Shown here piece by piece: positions 24,595 through 33,687 of a stretch of 64,000 nt of DNA. The notes under the pieces were generated by a model. The model was given only the letters and a program-made list of their open reading frames with translations, searched no databases and had not been told where the DNA came from. Numbering within the stretch: the stretch's first letter is position 1; the number at the start of each line of letters is the position of its first letter. The stretch spans positions 124,001 to 188,000 of the forward strand of contig JACKPZ010000006.1 of NCBI GenBank assembly GCA_024233135.1, in the 5' to 3' direction. This DNA comes from Akkermansiaceae bacterium. GTDB lineage: Bacteria; Verrucomicrobiota; Verrucomicrobiia; Verrucomicrobiales; Akkermansiaceae. The position numbers and the translations under genes were made by a program.

Positions 24595-26025
24595 TCATTT
24601 CCGGGGGACGACGATGGGCTCGATGCGCATCTCGTCGAATGAGGCGTGGTCGGGCATCGAGAGGACGCGCGTCGCCGGATCCCAGCGATAGGGCAGGCCG
24701 CGGACGGGGTCTTTCGGCACCGGTTCGCCGCGCATCATTGAGAACGCGGCGCGGGTGAGGGCGGAGGAGGACTGTGCCTGTGCCCAGCCGCGCCGCCACG
24801 CGCCGGCACCTACGTACATCATTTCGGCGACCGAACGACTGCGGCGTGAGAGCCGGGAAAAGTCGGGCGTCGGTTCGGGATCGGTTTGACTGAGGTCTCC
24901 GGGTTGATCGCTCGCGTTGCGGGTGATCACCTCGTCGAAATACGAAGCGTGGAAATCGACCAAGGCATCCGGGTCCGATGGCAGCCGGGTTTCCTCCGGG
25001 TCGCACAACATCGGGATGATCCAGTAGCCGGATGTCAGCTCCCACTCGCCGCGCATCAACCGCGCGAAGCCGGCCGGACCGCGGACCTCCGCACGGACCG
25101 CTTGCTCCCAGCGGTCGAGGTCGATGCGATCCGGCGGCAGTGCCGGAAGGATGTGTGTCAGAACCTCATGCTGCAGGCTCCGCTGGACGAGAATGTCGAC
25201 GGTCGCCGCCAGCAGCGACGGGGTTTCCACTTCGGCGAGATGGGACGGGAGTCCGCGAACGGCTTCCACGGACTCGATGGCGCCCTCCGCGTCGCCATTC
25301 TCCGCCCGCAAACGCGCTTCGATGAGAAGGGCGTCCGTGCATTCCTTCATGGTGCGCGCGGGAACGAAATGCCATCGGTCCAAGGGTATGCCGGCGGTCG
25401 AGCGGTCGGGCAGCAATCCGATGGCGCGGACCTCATCCAGGATCGTCTGGTTGGCCGCCAGCCACGTTTCCGCCTCCTCGCGGTTCCACCCGTCGTTCTG
25501 AAGATTGGCGGGAAGTTTGAGAAGGGATGTATTCGTCCATGGCGGTCCCGCTCCGTGCCGTTCCAAGAAATCGAGCCATTGCAGGAAACCGTTCGTCTCA
25601 TCCGGAACCACGCGCGTCTCCGTGCCCAGTGATGGGTATGTGGCGACGAGCCGGTCCATCCACACCCGCGCGAGCCGCCGGAGTTCCTCCGCCCTCGCCC
25701 GATCGATCGGATCGGAGGATCCGGAAAGCATGAAATAGTGGGCACCGAAGCTGTTGTTCCTTGGACGTTTCCATGGATTCTCGTCCCACGTCATCAGGTC
25801 TTCGTAGCGGTATTCGAGGAAATCCCGGACTTCATTGAAGGAACTCCACCCGCCGATGCCGATCCCACCGGTCACACAAGCCGATGGCGGTGGAGGTCCC
25901 GATCCCGGATTCGGCCTGCCCTCCAGCGCGGGCCTTTCCGAGTGCAAGGCGAAGCCGAGCGCAACGACTAGCGGAAGCAACGGACCCACGATCATCAGGA
26001 ATCGACCGGACGGCTGGTATTTCAC
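24595..26025 (-). CDS. Hypothetical membrane-anchored protein
   Basis: A 476-residue protein that I do not recognise. An N-terminal segment (about 9-28, FLMIVGPLLPLVVALGFAL) is a signal anchor; after a Pro-rich linker the rest is predicted soluble and mostly helical, with regular Trp/Arg/Glu spacing and phrases such as NGDAEGAIESVEAVRGL and LPALPPDRIDLDRWEQAV that resemble helical solenoid repeats. Similar long, helical, single-anchor proteins are common in Verrucomicrobiota. No catalytic motif seen. Converges with the M56 gene and is divergent from the IscA-type gene (78 bases between starts). Confidence 0.7.
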   Translation of the reverse strand: MKYQPSGRFLMIVGPLLPLVVALGFALHSERPALEGRPNPGSGPPPPSACVTGGIGIGGWSSFNEVRDFLEYRYEDLMTWDENPWKRPRNNSFGAHYFMLSGSSDPIDRARAEELRRLARVWMDRLVATYPSLGTETRVVPDETNGFLQWLDFLERHGAGPPWTNTSLLKLPANLQNDGWNREEAETWLAANQTILDEVRAIGLLPDRSTAGIPLDRWHFVPARTMKECTDALLIEARLRAENGDAEGAIESVEAVRGLPSHLAEVETPSLLAATVDILVQRSLQHEVLTHILPALPPDRIDLDRWEQAVRAEVRGPAGFARLMRGEWELTSGYWIIPMLCDPEETRLPSDPDALVDFHASYFDEVITRNASDQPGDLSQTDPEPTPDFSRLSRRSRSVAEMMYVGAGAWRRGWAQAQSSSALTRAAFSMMRGEPVPKDPVRGLPYRWDPATRVLSMPDHASFDEMRIEPIVVPRK

Positions 26026-26103
26026 GATGCCGGATAGTCAATCATATCGGTATCCGCCCGGCAAGCCGCCCGCCGATGGCGGATTGACGCGGCGGGGAAG
26101 GGG

Positions 26104-26481
26104 ATGCAGGTTCCGCGCGTGCAGTCCGCGGTGAACTACAAGATCGGAAACGAGAAACTCGTCCGCGTGCTCGACAACGCATCGGCCCATCTGCGCGGGT
26201 TGTTGGAACGCCAGGGGCGGCCGGACGGCGCGCTGCGGATCGCGGTGGTCGGCGGCGGGTGCTCGGGTTTGCAATACAAGATGGACCTCGTCGACGGCCC
26301 GCGCGACCGCGACATCCTGGTGCCCAGCAACGGTGTGAACGTGGTCATCGACCCGAAGAGCGCCTTGTTTGTGAGCGGCAGCGAACTGGATTTTTCGGAT
26401 GATTTGCAGCAAGGTGGTTTCAAGGTGAGCAATCCGAACGCGGTGGTCACCTGTTCGTGCGGCGAGAGTTTCGCCGCCTGA
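26104..26481 (+). CDS. A-type iron-sulfur assembly protein (IscA/ErpA/HesB family)
   Basis: A 125-residue A-type carrier that delivers Fe-S clusters to apoproteins. The three conserved cysteines are present: Cys53 in GGGCSGLQY and Cys117/Cys119 in TCSCGESF. DNASAHLRGLLERQ and VIDPKSALFVSGSELDFS are typical. ATG 26104 is given; GTG 26119 is an alternative because the GGAAGG stretch lies too close to the ATG. Which of IscA, ErpA or SufA it replaces cannot be told. It may supply the Fe-S clusters of the xanthine dehydrogenase, but there is no operon link. Confidence 0.9.
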   Translation: MQVPRVQSAVNYKIGNEKLVRVLDNASAHLRGLLERQGRPDGALRIAVVGGGCSGLQYKMDLVDGPRDRDILVPSNGVNVVIDPKSALFVSGSELDFSDDLQQGGFKVSNPNAVVTCSCGESFAA

Positions 26482-26496
26482 TGTCCCGTCCGCCCC

Positions 26497-29208
26497 ATGA
26501 TTCCGCTGAAACAATCTCCCGCCCGCACCGTTTCCCTGCCCATGCTCCGGGTTTGGAAATGCGTCCTGCCGTTCTGCGCGACGGGGCTCTTGTCGGCGGC
26601 GGCCGCGGTCGATGAGAAGGCGGATCCGCCGGCGCCCGCGCCCGAGGAACTGGTGCGCCGGATGGGCGACGAGAGCTACAAGGTGCGCGAGAAAGCCACC
26701 CGCGACCTATGGGAACGCGGCGATTCGATGCTTCCAGCCCTGCGCGAGGCGGCCGCCGGTGACAACCCGGAGATCGCCTACCGCGCCGCAAGTCTCGTGC
26801 GCAAGCTCGAGCTGTTCCTCACCGCCGACACCGACGAGGAGGTCGTCGCCCTGGTCGAACGCTACGTGAAGGAATCGCCGAACGGCAAATTTGCGGTGAT
26901 GCGCATGCTCAAGGCCAAGCGCGCCTGGCGGCAGATGCTCAAGTTGTTCTCCACCGAGACCGATCCCACCCTGCAGGCGAAACTCCAGGGCCTGGTGGAC
27001 GATGTCGCGGTGCTCGCCGCCCGCGAGCGGATCTCGCGCGAGGATCCGGCCGGGGCACGCGAGTTTCTCGAGATGGGCCCGGTGGACAACCGCGGGCTGC
27101 TCGCTCTCGCCACGTTCCACCTCAGCCAAGGCACTTGGGACGCCGAGTGGGAGAGATCCGGGACCCTCAAGGGGCACCGCCGGGCGATGTGGCGGCTCGC
27201 GCTGCTACGGGCGAAGGGCGACCTTGCAGCGGCCCTTCCGGTAGCCAGGGAGGCAGGGCAGGATGAAGTCGCCGAGGTGATCGCCGCGCTCGATGGCGAC
27301 CCGCTCCCATGGCTCGAATCCCACGCCGCGAGGATTTCGGCAAACTCGGAGGTTGGCGCGGCGTACGCTTCCCTTGCCGTCCGCAAATGGAAGGGTGAGG
27401 TGCTGAAGAAAAACGACGTCGCCGTGCTCGTCAAAGCCCTGGGTTCGCGCTCCAAGTCCACCCGGGTTTCCGCGATCCTCGCGCTCGCCGCCTTGGGCGA
27501 GGGGCAACGCTCGGCCGACGCCTTTGCAAAACTTTCCCCCTTGGCGGCCTTTGCTCACTTCGAGGCGATGGACCGCGTGCCGGAGGCCCTCGCGGCGCTC
27601 GGACTCGACGCCGAAAACCCCGACTACGCCGGCTGGATCGACGAGCGGATCAAGCAGCTCAAGCAGGAGGACATCGAAGACCAGCGCGAGCCGGTCGAAC
27701 CGGTCGACGAGCTGGTCACCCTCGCCGGTTTTCTCGAACGCCGCGGTCTCGACGACGAGGCGTGGAATCTCTACTCGGCGCCGCTGGAGAAATTCTCGAA
27801 AGAGTCGCCGCTCGATTTCGAAGAGTTGCTCGGAAGCCTGTTCCGTGCGGGGGATGAGATCGGAAACAGCAAGCTCTCGGTGGCTCCGAGGCTGGCAGGC
27901 CGCATCGGCGCGCGCTGGGCGGGCGACAACGCGATGCGCTGGGAGACCCTCGCCGTTCAGGCCCTCGGTGAAGAGGAGGTCGGCAAGGAATGGTGGGGCT
28001 GGCTCGATTCCCTCGATCCCGATGCCGGAAACGAGGAGCGCTTCCAAGGGCTGCTCGCCATGTTCCGCATCGCTCCGGATCCCGACCGGCTCCGCGATGT
28101 CTGGATGAAGCGCATCTGGAAAGCCATCGACGCTGCCGAAGGCGGGAAACGCGAGCGTATGCTCCAACGGGTCTCCGGCTGCGCGTCCTACACCGGCGAC
28201 GTCGTCACCTATCTCAAGGCCTACGATCAGATGCCCGCCGAAAGCCGCGGCGGCATCCGCTGGGAAGAGCGCGTCGAGATGCTCACCGCCGCCAAACGCT
28301 GGCAGGACGCGCTCGACATCGTGCTCGACGTCATCTCGCGTTTCGAGAAAACAACCGAGTGGGCTCCACCGGACCTTCACGCGCTCGCCGCCGCCTGCCT
28401 CCGCCACACCGGCGATGCCGAGGCGGCCGCCGATCACGACAAACGGCTCGAGCGACTCGTCCTCGGCGATTCGTCCGCCGCCTACATGGTCGCCCTGCGC
28501 TACACCACCTGCATGGAGTCCGGACGCGCGGCCCCATGGTGGCGGAAGGCCGCCCTCTGGAGCGATTCGGAAACGATCCTTTCCTATGCCTTGGATCGCT
28601 ACGCTGGAGATCTGATGGACTCCGGCTCATGGCTCGCGGCCGCCTCCCTCGGTGAGTTGCAGACCGTGCTCGTCCGCATCAACAACGAATACGGCGCGCC
28701 CTTCACCACCCTCGTCCGCACCCGTCTCCAGGCGGATACCGCGCGCGCCCTGTCCCGTTTGGATGCCGACCGCGCCGACGCCATGGATCTGCTGTCCCGT
28801 TGCCACCAACAGTTCGCCACCGACGGCTCGCTCGCGGATTTCTTCTTTCCCTCGTTGCGCATGGCCGGCCTGCGGGACCGTCACGACGAGTGGTTCGAGG
28901 ACACATGGAAACGCACGACCGCGATCATCGACCGCTATCCGGCCTGCGACAACTCGCGCAACACCGCCGCCTGGCTCGCCGCGCGTGCCGGGCTTCATCT
29001 GGAAGAGGCCAAGGGGCAGCTCGAAGGCGCTCTCCGCCTGCGCCCCGACCAGGCCGCCTACCTCGACACGATGGCGGAGGTTCATTTCGCGCTCAAGGAT
29101 CGCAAGGCCGCCATCCGCTGGTCGGACGAGGCGCTCGCCCATTCGCCGGACGACATCATGCTCCGGAAACAGAACGAGCGCTTTCATTCCGCACCGTTCC
29201 CGGATTAG
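26497..29208 (+). CDS. Large secreted helical-repeat (HEAT/TPR-like) protein
   Basis: A 903-residue protein with a signal peptide (ending near residue 38, Ala-Ala-Ala-Val-Asp). Residues about 45-110 are HEAT-like (DESYKVREKATRDLWERGD, AYRAASLVRKLELFL), as in proteins with short HEAT modules that precede repeats in Planctomycetota/Verrucomicrobiota. The last 100 residues are a clear TPR pair (AAWLAARAGLHLEEAKGQLE, AYLDTMAEVHFALKDRKAAI). The middle is also helical. Probable role: a periplasmic scaffold or protein-interaction platform. It starts 15 bases after the IscA-type gene, but a shared function is not evident. Confidence 0.75.
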   Translation: MIPLKQSPARTVSLPMLRVWKCVLPFCATGLLSAAAAVDEKADPPAPAPEELVRRMGDESYKVREKATRDLWERGDSMLPALREAAAGDNPEIAYRAASLVRKLELFLTADTDEEVVALVERYVKESPNGKFAVMRMLKAKRAWRQMLKLFSTETDPTLQAKLQGLVDDVAVLAARERISREDPAGAREFLEMGPVDNRGLLALATFHLSQGTWDAEWERSGTLKGHRRAMWRLALLRAKGDLAAALPVAREAGQDEVAEVIAALDGDPLPWLESHAARISANSEVGAAYASLAVRKWKGEVLKKNDVAVLVKALGSRSKSTRVSAILALAALGEGQRSADAFAKLSPLAAFAHFEAMDRVPEALAALGLDAENPDYAGWIDERIKQLKQEDIEDQREPVEPVDELVTLAGFLERRGLDDEAWNLYSAPLEKFSKESPLDFEELLGSLFRAGDEIGNSKLSVAPRLAGRIGARWAGDNAMRWETLAVQALGEEEVGKEWWGWLDSLDPDAGNEERFQGLLAMFRIAPDPDRLRDVWMKRIWKAIDAAEGGKRERMLQRVSGCASYTGDVVTYLKAYDQMPAESRGGIRWEERVEMLTAAKRWQDALDIVLDVISRFEKTTEWAPPDLHALAAACLRHTGDAEAAADHDKRLERLVLGDSSAAYMVALRYTTCMESGRAAPWWRKAALWSDSETILSYALDRYAGDLMDSGSWLAAASLGELQTVLVRINNEYGAPFTTLVRTRLQADTARALSRLDADRADAMDLLSRCHQQFATDGSLADFFFPSLRMAGLRDRHDEWFEDTWKRTTAIIDRYPACDNSRNTAAWLAARAGLHLEEAKGQLEGALRLRPDQAAYLDTMAEVHFALKDRKAAIRWSDEALAHSPDDIMLRKQNERFHSAPFPD

Positions 29209-29247
29209 CAAAGTCCCCGCGCATTCTGCTTCCCGGCGAGGCATGTC

Positions 29248-29276
29248 TTGACACATCGGCCCCTCTGGGGCGGGAT
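29248..29276 (+). promoter_or_regulatory. Candidate pgk-tpiA promoter
   Basis: TTGACA at 29248-29253 is a consensus -35 box, 33 bases before the pgk ATG; the expected -10 position (29271-29276) is only weakly matched. No other promoter candidate precedes pgk, since the upstream gene ends at 29208. Confidence 0.35.
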
Positions 29277-29285
29277 CTCCGCCCC

Positions 29286-30530
29286 ATGGCCAAGCTCTCC
29301 ATCCGCGACGTCACCCTCGCCGGCAAGCGCGTTCTCATCCGTGTCGACTTCAATGTTCCCCAGGACAAGACCACCGGGGAGATCACCAACAACCAGCGCA
29401 TCGTCGCCGCGCTGCCCACCATCCAGCACGCGCTCGACCAAGGCGCCTCGGTGGTGCTCATGTCCCACCTCGGCCGCCCGAACGGTCAGCCGACCCCCAA
29501 GTTTTCGCTCAAACCCGTCGCCGACGAACTCTCCAAGCTGCTCGGCAAACCCGTCACCTTCCTCAACGACTGCGTCGGCTCCGAAGTCGAGGCCGCCTGT
29601 GCCGATCTGAAACCCGGCGACGTCGTCCTGCTCGAAAACCTCCGCTTCCACATCGAGGAGGAAGGCAAGGCCAAGAACGATGACGGCTCGTCCACCAAGG
29701 CGGATCCCGATGCGGTCGCCGCCTTCCGCGCCAGCCTCACCAAGCTCGGTGACATCTTCGTCAACGACGCCTTCGGCACCGCCCACCGCGCGCACAGCTC
29801 GATGGTCGGCGTCGATCTCCCGCAGAAGGCCGCCGGTTTCCTGATGGAGGCCGAGATCAACGCCTTCGAGTCCGTCCTCGACAATCCGAAGCGCCCGCTG
29901 CTCGCCATCCTCGGCGGCGCCAAGATCGCCGACAAGATCCCGCTCATCACCAACCTGCTCGACAAGGCCGATGACATCATCGTCGGCGGCGGCATGGCCT
30001 TCACCTTCCGCAAGGTGCTCGACGGTATGGAAATCGGTGACTCGCTCTATGATGCCGAGGGTGCCAAGATCATCCCGGACCTCGCCGCCAAGGCCAAGGA
30101 GAAGGGCGTGAACATCCACCTGCCCGTCGACTTCGTCACCGCCGACAAGTTCGCACCGGACGCCACCGTTTCCTCCGCCACCGCCGCGGATGGCATCCCG
30201 GCCGGCGTGATGGGCCTCGATGCCGGCCCGGAAACCCGCAAGCTCTTCGCCGACGTCATCGCCGCCTCCAAGACCATCATCTGGAACGGCCCTCCCGGCG
30301 TCTTCGAGTTCGACGCCTTCGCCGAGGGCACCAAGTCCATGGCCGACGCCATCGCCAAGGCCACCGAGGCCGGCTCCATCACCGTCGTCGGCGGCGGCGA
30401 CACCGCCACCGCCGCCAAGAAATTCGGCGTCGCCTCCAAGGTCACCCATTGCTCCACCGGCGGTGGGGCCAGCCTCGAGTTCCTCGAAGGCAAGACCCTC
30501 CCCGGCGTCGCCGCCCTCAGCGAGGCCTGA
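29286..30530 (+). CDS. pgk: Phosphoglycerate kinase
   Basis: A 414-residue Pgk (1,3-bisphosphoglycerate + ADP to 3-phosphoglycerate + ATP, glycolysis). Landmarks: RVLIRVDFNVPQD at the N-terminus, LMSHLGRPNGQ near 60, FVNDAFGTAHRAHSS near 160 and the nucleotide-binding VGGGDTATAAKKFG near 367. The N-terminal domain has an insert after LRFHIEEEG, making it closer in length to eukaryotic Pgk (about 415) than to short bacterial forms. The ATG at 29286 starts directly with the conserved N-terminus. It is followed by tpiA after 40 bases; gap is not adjacent. Confidence 0.97.
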   Translation: MAKLSIRDVTLAGKRVLIRVDFNVPQDKTTGEITNNQRIVAALPTIQHALDQGASVVLMSHLGRPNGQPTPKFSLKPVADELSKLLGKPVTFLNDCVGSEVEAACADLKPGDVVLLENLRFHIEEEGKAKNDDGSSTKADPDAVAAFRASLTKLGDIFVNDAFGTAHRAHSSMVGVDLPQKAAGFLMEAEINAFESVLDNPKRPLLAILGGAKIADKIPLITNLLDKADDIIVGGGMAFTFRKVLDGMEIGDSLYDAEGAKIIPDLAAKAKEKGVNIHLPVDFVTADKFAPDATVSSATAADGIPAGVMGLDAGPETRKLFADVIAASKTIIWNGPPGVFEFDAFAEGTKSMADAIAKATEAGSITVVGGGDTATAAKKFGVASKVTHCSTGGGASLEFLEGKTLPGVAALSEA

Positions 30531-30570
30531 CGTTTCCCCGCACCCGATTCCTCACCAACAAATTCCCGAC

Positions 30571-31359
30571 ATGAACCGCAAACCGATCTTCGCCGCGAAC
30601 TGGAAAATGAACAAAGGGGTCTCCGAAACGGAGGACTTCATCAAGAGCTTCCTTTCCAAGATCCAAGGCCAGGATTTCCCTGCCGAAATCGTCATCGCGC
30701 CGCCCTTCGTCTCCCTGCCGAAGCTGGCCGACCTGCTCCACAACGCCAACGCCGTCCAGAACGCCCACGCCATCCAGATCGCCGCGCAGAACGCCTCCCA
30801 GTTCGACGCCGGCGCCTACACCGGCGAGGTCAGCGTGGTCATGCTGCGCGAGCTCTACGTCCACTACGTCATCCTCGGCCACAGCGAGCGCCGCTCGATC
30901 TATGGCGAGACCGACGCCGTCATCAACGCCAAGATCAAGAAAGCCCGCGAGGTGAACCTCAAGCCGATCTTCTGCATCGGCGAGACCCTTGAGGAGCGCG
31001 AGGGCGGCAAACTCGAAACCGTGCTGCGCACCCAGATCACCGAGGGCCTCAAGGACGTCTCCGAGAAAGACATGCTCGAGACCGTCATCGCTTACGAACC
31101 CGTCTGGGCCATCGGCACCGGCGTCACCGCCACCTCCGAGCAGGCGCAGGAAACCCACGCCTTCGTCCGCAGCGTCCTTGCCGACCTCTACGGCGCCGAC
31201 ATCGCCGCCCGCATCCGCATCCAATACGGCGGCTCCGTGAAACCCGGCAACGCCGCCGAACTCATGGCCTGCCCGGACATCGACGGCGCCCTCATCGGCG
31301 GTGCCTCCCTCGAGCCCCAGAGCTTCATGGAGATCATCCGCAACGGTTGCGCGGAGTAA
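30571..31359 (+). CDS. tpiA: Triosephosphate isomerase
   Basis: A 262-residue TIM-barrel enzyme that interconverts dihydroxyacetone phosphate and glyceraldehyde 3-phosphate. Catalytic set complete: Lys12 in AANWKMN, His104 in LGHSERR, Glu176 in AYEPVWAIGTG, and the phosphate loop YGGSVKPGNA near 215. Second gene of the pgk-tpiA operon; a strong terminator follows 23 bases after the stop. Confidence 0.97.
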   Translation: MNRKPIFAANWKMNKGVSETEDFIKSFLSKIQGQDFPAEIVIAPPFVSLPKLADLLHNANAVQNAHAIQIAAQNASQFDAGAYTGEVSVVMLRELYVHYVILGHSERRSIYGETDAVINAKIKKAREVNLKPIFCIGETLEEREGGKLETVLRTQITEGLKDVSEKDMLETVIAYEPVWAIGTGVTATSEQAQETHAFVRSVLADLYGADIAARIRIQYGGSVKPGNAAELMACPDIDGALIGGASLEPQSFMEIIRNGCAE

Positions 31360-31382
31360 TCGACCGAACTCCCGCTTTTCCC

Positions 31383-31420
31383 AACGCCGCCGTTCCCACC
31401 CGGGAGCGGCGGCGTTTCTG
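31383..31420 (+). terminator. Intrinsic terminator after tpiA
   Basis: AACGCCGCCG (31383-31392) pairs with CGGCGGCGTT (31407-31416), with an inner CCC/GGG pair inside a 14-base loop, and the stem ends in TTT plus further pyrimidines. Confidence 0.8.
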
Positions 31421-31451
31421 TTAGCTTCCCGGCAGATGAACCTGAATTCCG

Positions 31452-31606
31452 AATGGAAATGGAAACCACGAAAGGCACAAAAAACACGAAAGGAAGGTGA
31501 TCCAGCAGGATCAGGGTGAATCACCCACAGAATGAGAGCCTCGCGGTTTCCAACTCTTTCGTTTTCGTGAACTTTGGTGTTTTTCGTGGTTTCTGTTTTT
31601 CTTTCC
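31452..31606. repeat. A-rich/T-rich inverted-repeat element, copy 1
   Basis: Left arm (about 31452-31493) has AAACCACGAAA and AACACGAAAGG units; the right arm (about 31555-31601) has the reverse-complement GTTTTTCGTGGTTT and TTCGTTTTCG units. About 60 bases of unrelated sequence lie between. The arms are strikingly poor in GC compared with the flanks. A second, related copy lies at 33488-33676. I take it to be a dispersed intergenic element of the ACCACGAAA type that I recall from Verrucomicrobiota and Planctomycetota genomes. Confidence 0.75.
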
Positions 31607-31726
31607 AGAATGGATGACGTGCCGGTGGTTCGCAGGTTGTTTCCAAACCGAGGTCGCTTTGGCATGCAGCGAAGCCGCAGCTTGCCGGGCGGGCCGGCAC
31701 CTGCCATTCATCCGCCCGTTGTGGCG

Positions 31727-32956
31727 ATGGATCCCGCAGATTTCCGACGGAAGACCCGCTTCGTGGTGAGGCTGGGCCGCGCGCTGCACGAATGCGGGAC
31801 GACCAGCCAGCGGACCGAGCGCCACCTGATGAACGTCACCCGCATGCTCGGGCTGAACGGCAGCTTTCTCATCAGCCCCACGACCTTCACCTGCGCCTTC
31901 TGGGACGAGGACCCGCTCGACCAGTTCATTCACATCGAACGAGTGGAACCTGCGGACAACAACCTCGGCCGCTTGTGGGAGATCGACCGTCTGGTGGAAA
32001 GCATCGCCGACGGGCGCCTCAGTTTCTCCGAAGGGGCCGACGAACTCGATCGGCTCGCCGATGCACCGCTGAACTACTCGTTCGGGGCCAACGCCTTCTC
32101 CTGGGCCCTCATGGGCGGCTCCTTCTCCGCACTGCTCTCCGCCAATCCGCTGGACTGCATCGCCGCGGCGCTGTTGTCGCTCGTCCTGTGTTTCATCGAC
32201 CGCTCCGCCGCACGCCATTCCTCCTGGGGGCCGGTGGTCACCATCCTCGCGCCCTTCGTTTCGGGCGTGCTCGCCGGCAGCGCGGCGGCCTTCGGCATCG
32301 GCATCAACGTCCCCTTCGTCATCCTTTCCTCGATCATCATCTTCATTCCCGGCCTCGCCCTCACCGTCGCCCTCACGGAAATCTCGGCCCGTCACCTGAT
32401 CTCGGGCAGCTCCCGCCTCGTCGATGCCGTGATGCTGCTTCTCAAGCTGTTCTTCGGCGCCATCGGCGGCATGGCCGCGGCCAAGCTCATTTTCGAAGGG
32501 ATCCAGAGCCCCGTGGAATGGTTGCCGCTGCTGCCGGACTGGAAAACCTGGCCCGCGATCGCCGGGCTGTCGTTCGGCATCGGCATCGCGTTGAACATCC
32601 CGCCGCGCAAGATGCTCTGGGGCCTGCTGTCCGCCGCCATCGCCTTCGGAGCCGCCAGCCTGGGCGAATCCTGGTTCGGCATGTACGCGGGCATGTTCCT
32701 CGGCGCCCTCGCCGTCGGACTCTACAGCAACCTGTTCTCCCGCCTCACCCGTGGCCCCGGATCGATCCTGATGACGCAGGGCATCATCCTGCTCGTCCCG
32801 GGAAGCAAAACCTACATGATCCTCAACCACTGGGTCTCCGGACAAGATATCCTTCCCGGCGCCAGCAGCGGCAACCAAGCGCTCATGGTCTTCATCGCCC
32901 TCATCGCCGGGTTGCTTTTTTCCAACGCCCTCCTGCCGACACAGAAGAGCCTCTGA
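31727..32956 (+). CDS. Threonine/serine exporter family protein (ThrE-like)
   Basis: A 409-residue inner-membrane protein of the ThrE family. The soluble N-terminal part (FVVRLGRALHECGTTSQRTE near 10-29, FTCAFWDEDP) is the DUF1212/ThrE domain; about ten membrane helices follow, with NPLDCIAAALLSLVLCF, FGIGINVPFVILSSIIIFIP and LPLLPDWKTW. ThrE exports L-threonine and L-serine. Here both the ThrE and ThrE_2 halves are in one chain. The start is uncertain: ATG 31727 begins the conserved domain; ATG 31664 would add 21 residues. It lies just after the right arm of the inverted-repeat element. Confidence 0.85.
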   Translation: MDPADFRRKTRFVVRLGRALHECGTTSQRTERHLMNVTRMLGLNGSFLISPTTFTCAFWDEDPLDQFIHIERVEPADNNLGRLWEIDRLVESIADGRLSFSEGADELDRLADAPLNYSFGANAFSWALMGGSFSALLSANPLDCIAAALLSLVLCFIDRSAARHSSWGPVVTILAPFVSGVLAGSAAAFGIGINVPFVILSSIIIFIPGLALTVALTEISARHLISGSSRLVDAVMLLLKLFFGAIGGMAAAKLIFEGIQSPVEWLPLLPDWKTWPAIAGLSFGIGIALNIPPRKMLWGLLSAAIAFGAASLGESWFGMYAGMFLGALAVGLYSNLFSRLTRGPGSILMTQGIILLVPGSKTYMILNHWVSGQDILPGASSGNQALMVFIALIAGLLFSNALLPTQKSL

Positions 32957-33022
32957 GGAAAACACGGACGGAGTTCGTTCACCTCCTCGCAGGGATTTTT
33001 CCAATCGTAGGATATGTTTCCT

Positions 33023-33352
33023 TCACCCCGCCTTGTTCCCGCCGTGTTCCTCACGGAACTCCTTCGCCTTCTTCAGACGCTCGGTGAATGCTGGGTCCAT
33101 CGTCGGCAGGGTGGGAGGCGGGCGGTTGGCGAAGAGCTCGCCGCCGAGGCTGCCGAACAGCGAGTTGAGCAGCAGGAAACCGGCGCTGCCCATGCCGAGG
33201 ATGACTCCCGTCCAGAGGATGCGTTGGGAGGTCGCCTCCGCGATGAGGCCCCAAGAAAGGAGGATCCCCCCGATGGTGGATCCCGCGATGCAGATCGCCA
33301 GCAGCCAGAAAACCACCGACTTCACCATTCCGTGTGGCAGATATCCTTTCAC
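33023..33352 (-). CDS. Small hypothetical membrane protein
   Basis: A 109-residue protein with two predicted membrane helices (about 12-35 and 46-68) and a charged, Lys/Glu-rich C-terminal tail (FTERLKKAKEFREEHGG). I do not recognise a family. The start is GTG at 33352 with GAGGAG two bases upstream; an internal ATG at 33328 is possible and leaves the first helix intact. It is convergent with the ThrE-like gene (66 bases apart) and follows uraD on the same strand after the second inverted-repeat element. Confidence 0.55.
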   Translation of the reverse strand: MKGYLPHGMVKSVVFWLLAICIAGSTIGGILLSWGLIAEATSQRILWTGVILGMGSAGFLLLNSLFGSLGGELFANRPPPTLPTMDPAFTERLKKAKEFREEHGGNKAG

Positions 33353-33487
33353 AACTCCTCACCGCTACAACTTCCGTTGAAAGTTAGCAAGCTCCGGATG
33401 GGGCGGAACCGGCGGCCCCAACGAGCGGCGGAACATGTCCGCCGATGTCCATGAGGAAGCCGATGCCCCGCGCGTCCACGCCTGAAA

Positions 33488-33676
33488 ATGGAAACCGCGA
33501 AACGCACGAAAACCACGAAATCAGAATTCTCTGCAAAAGGCGCTCTCACTCGCTAGTGCACTCATCTGCCAGCTCCATTCAATTTCGTGCCATTTCGAGT
33601 CTTTCGTGGTTCGACCCTCTCCATTCAAAGCCCTCCGCTTCATCCCCCCAGCGGTCTTCGGTGTTTTCGTGGTGCC
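33488..33676. repeat. A-rich/T-rich inverted-repeat element, copy 2
   Basis: Left arm 33488-33520 (GAAACCGCGAAACGCACGAA followed by AACCACGAAAT) and right arms at about 33580-33612 (ATTTCGTG, CTTTCGTGGTTCG) and 33655-33674 (GTGTTTTCGTGG). Same unit sequence and overall layout as the copy at 31452-31606. It fills most of the 335-base gap between uraD and the small membrane protein; the rest of that gap shows no gene. Confidence 0.75.
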
Positions 33677-33687
33677 CAAAGCGCGAC

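Noticed and set aside
28800..29285. N-terminal extension of pgk
   Set aside because: Overlaps the end of the helical-repeat gene out of frame and lacks similarity; Pgk begins with MAKLSIRDVTL at 29286.
31574..31726. First 51 codons of the frame leading into the ThrE-like gene
   Set aside because: They translate the right arm of the inverted-repeat element; conserved ThrE sequence begins near 31727.
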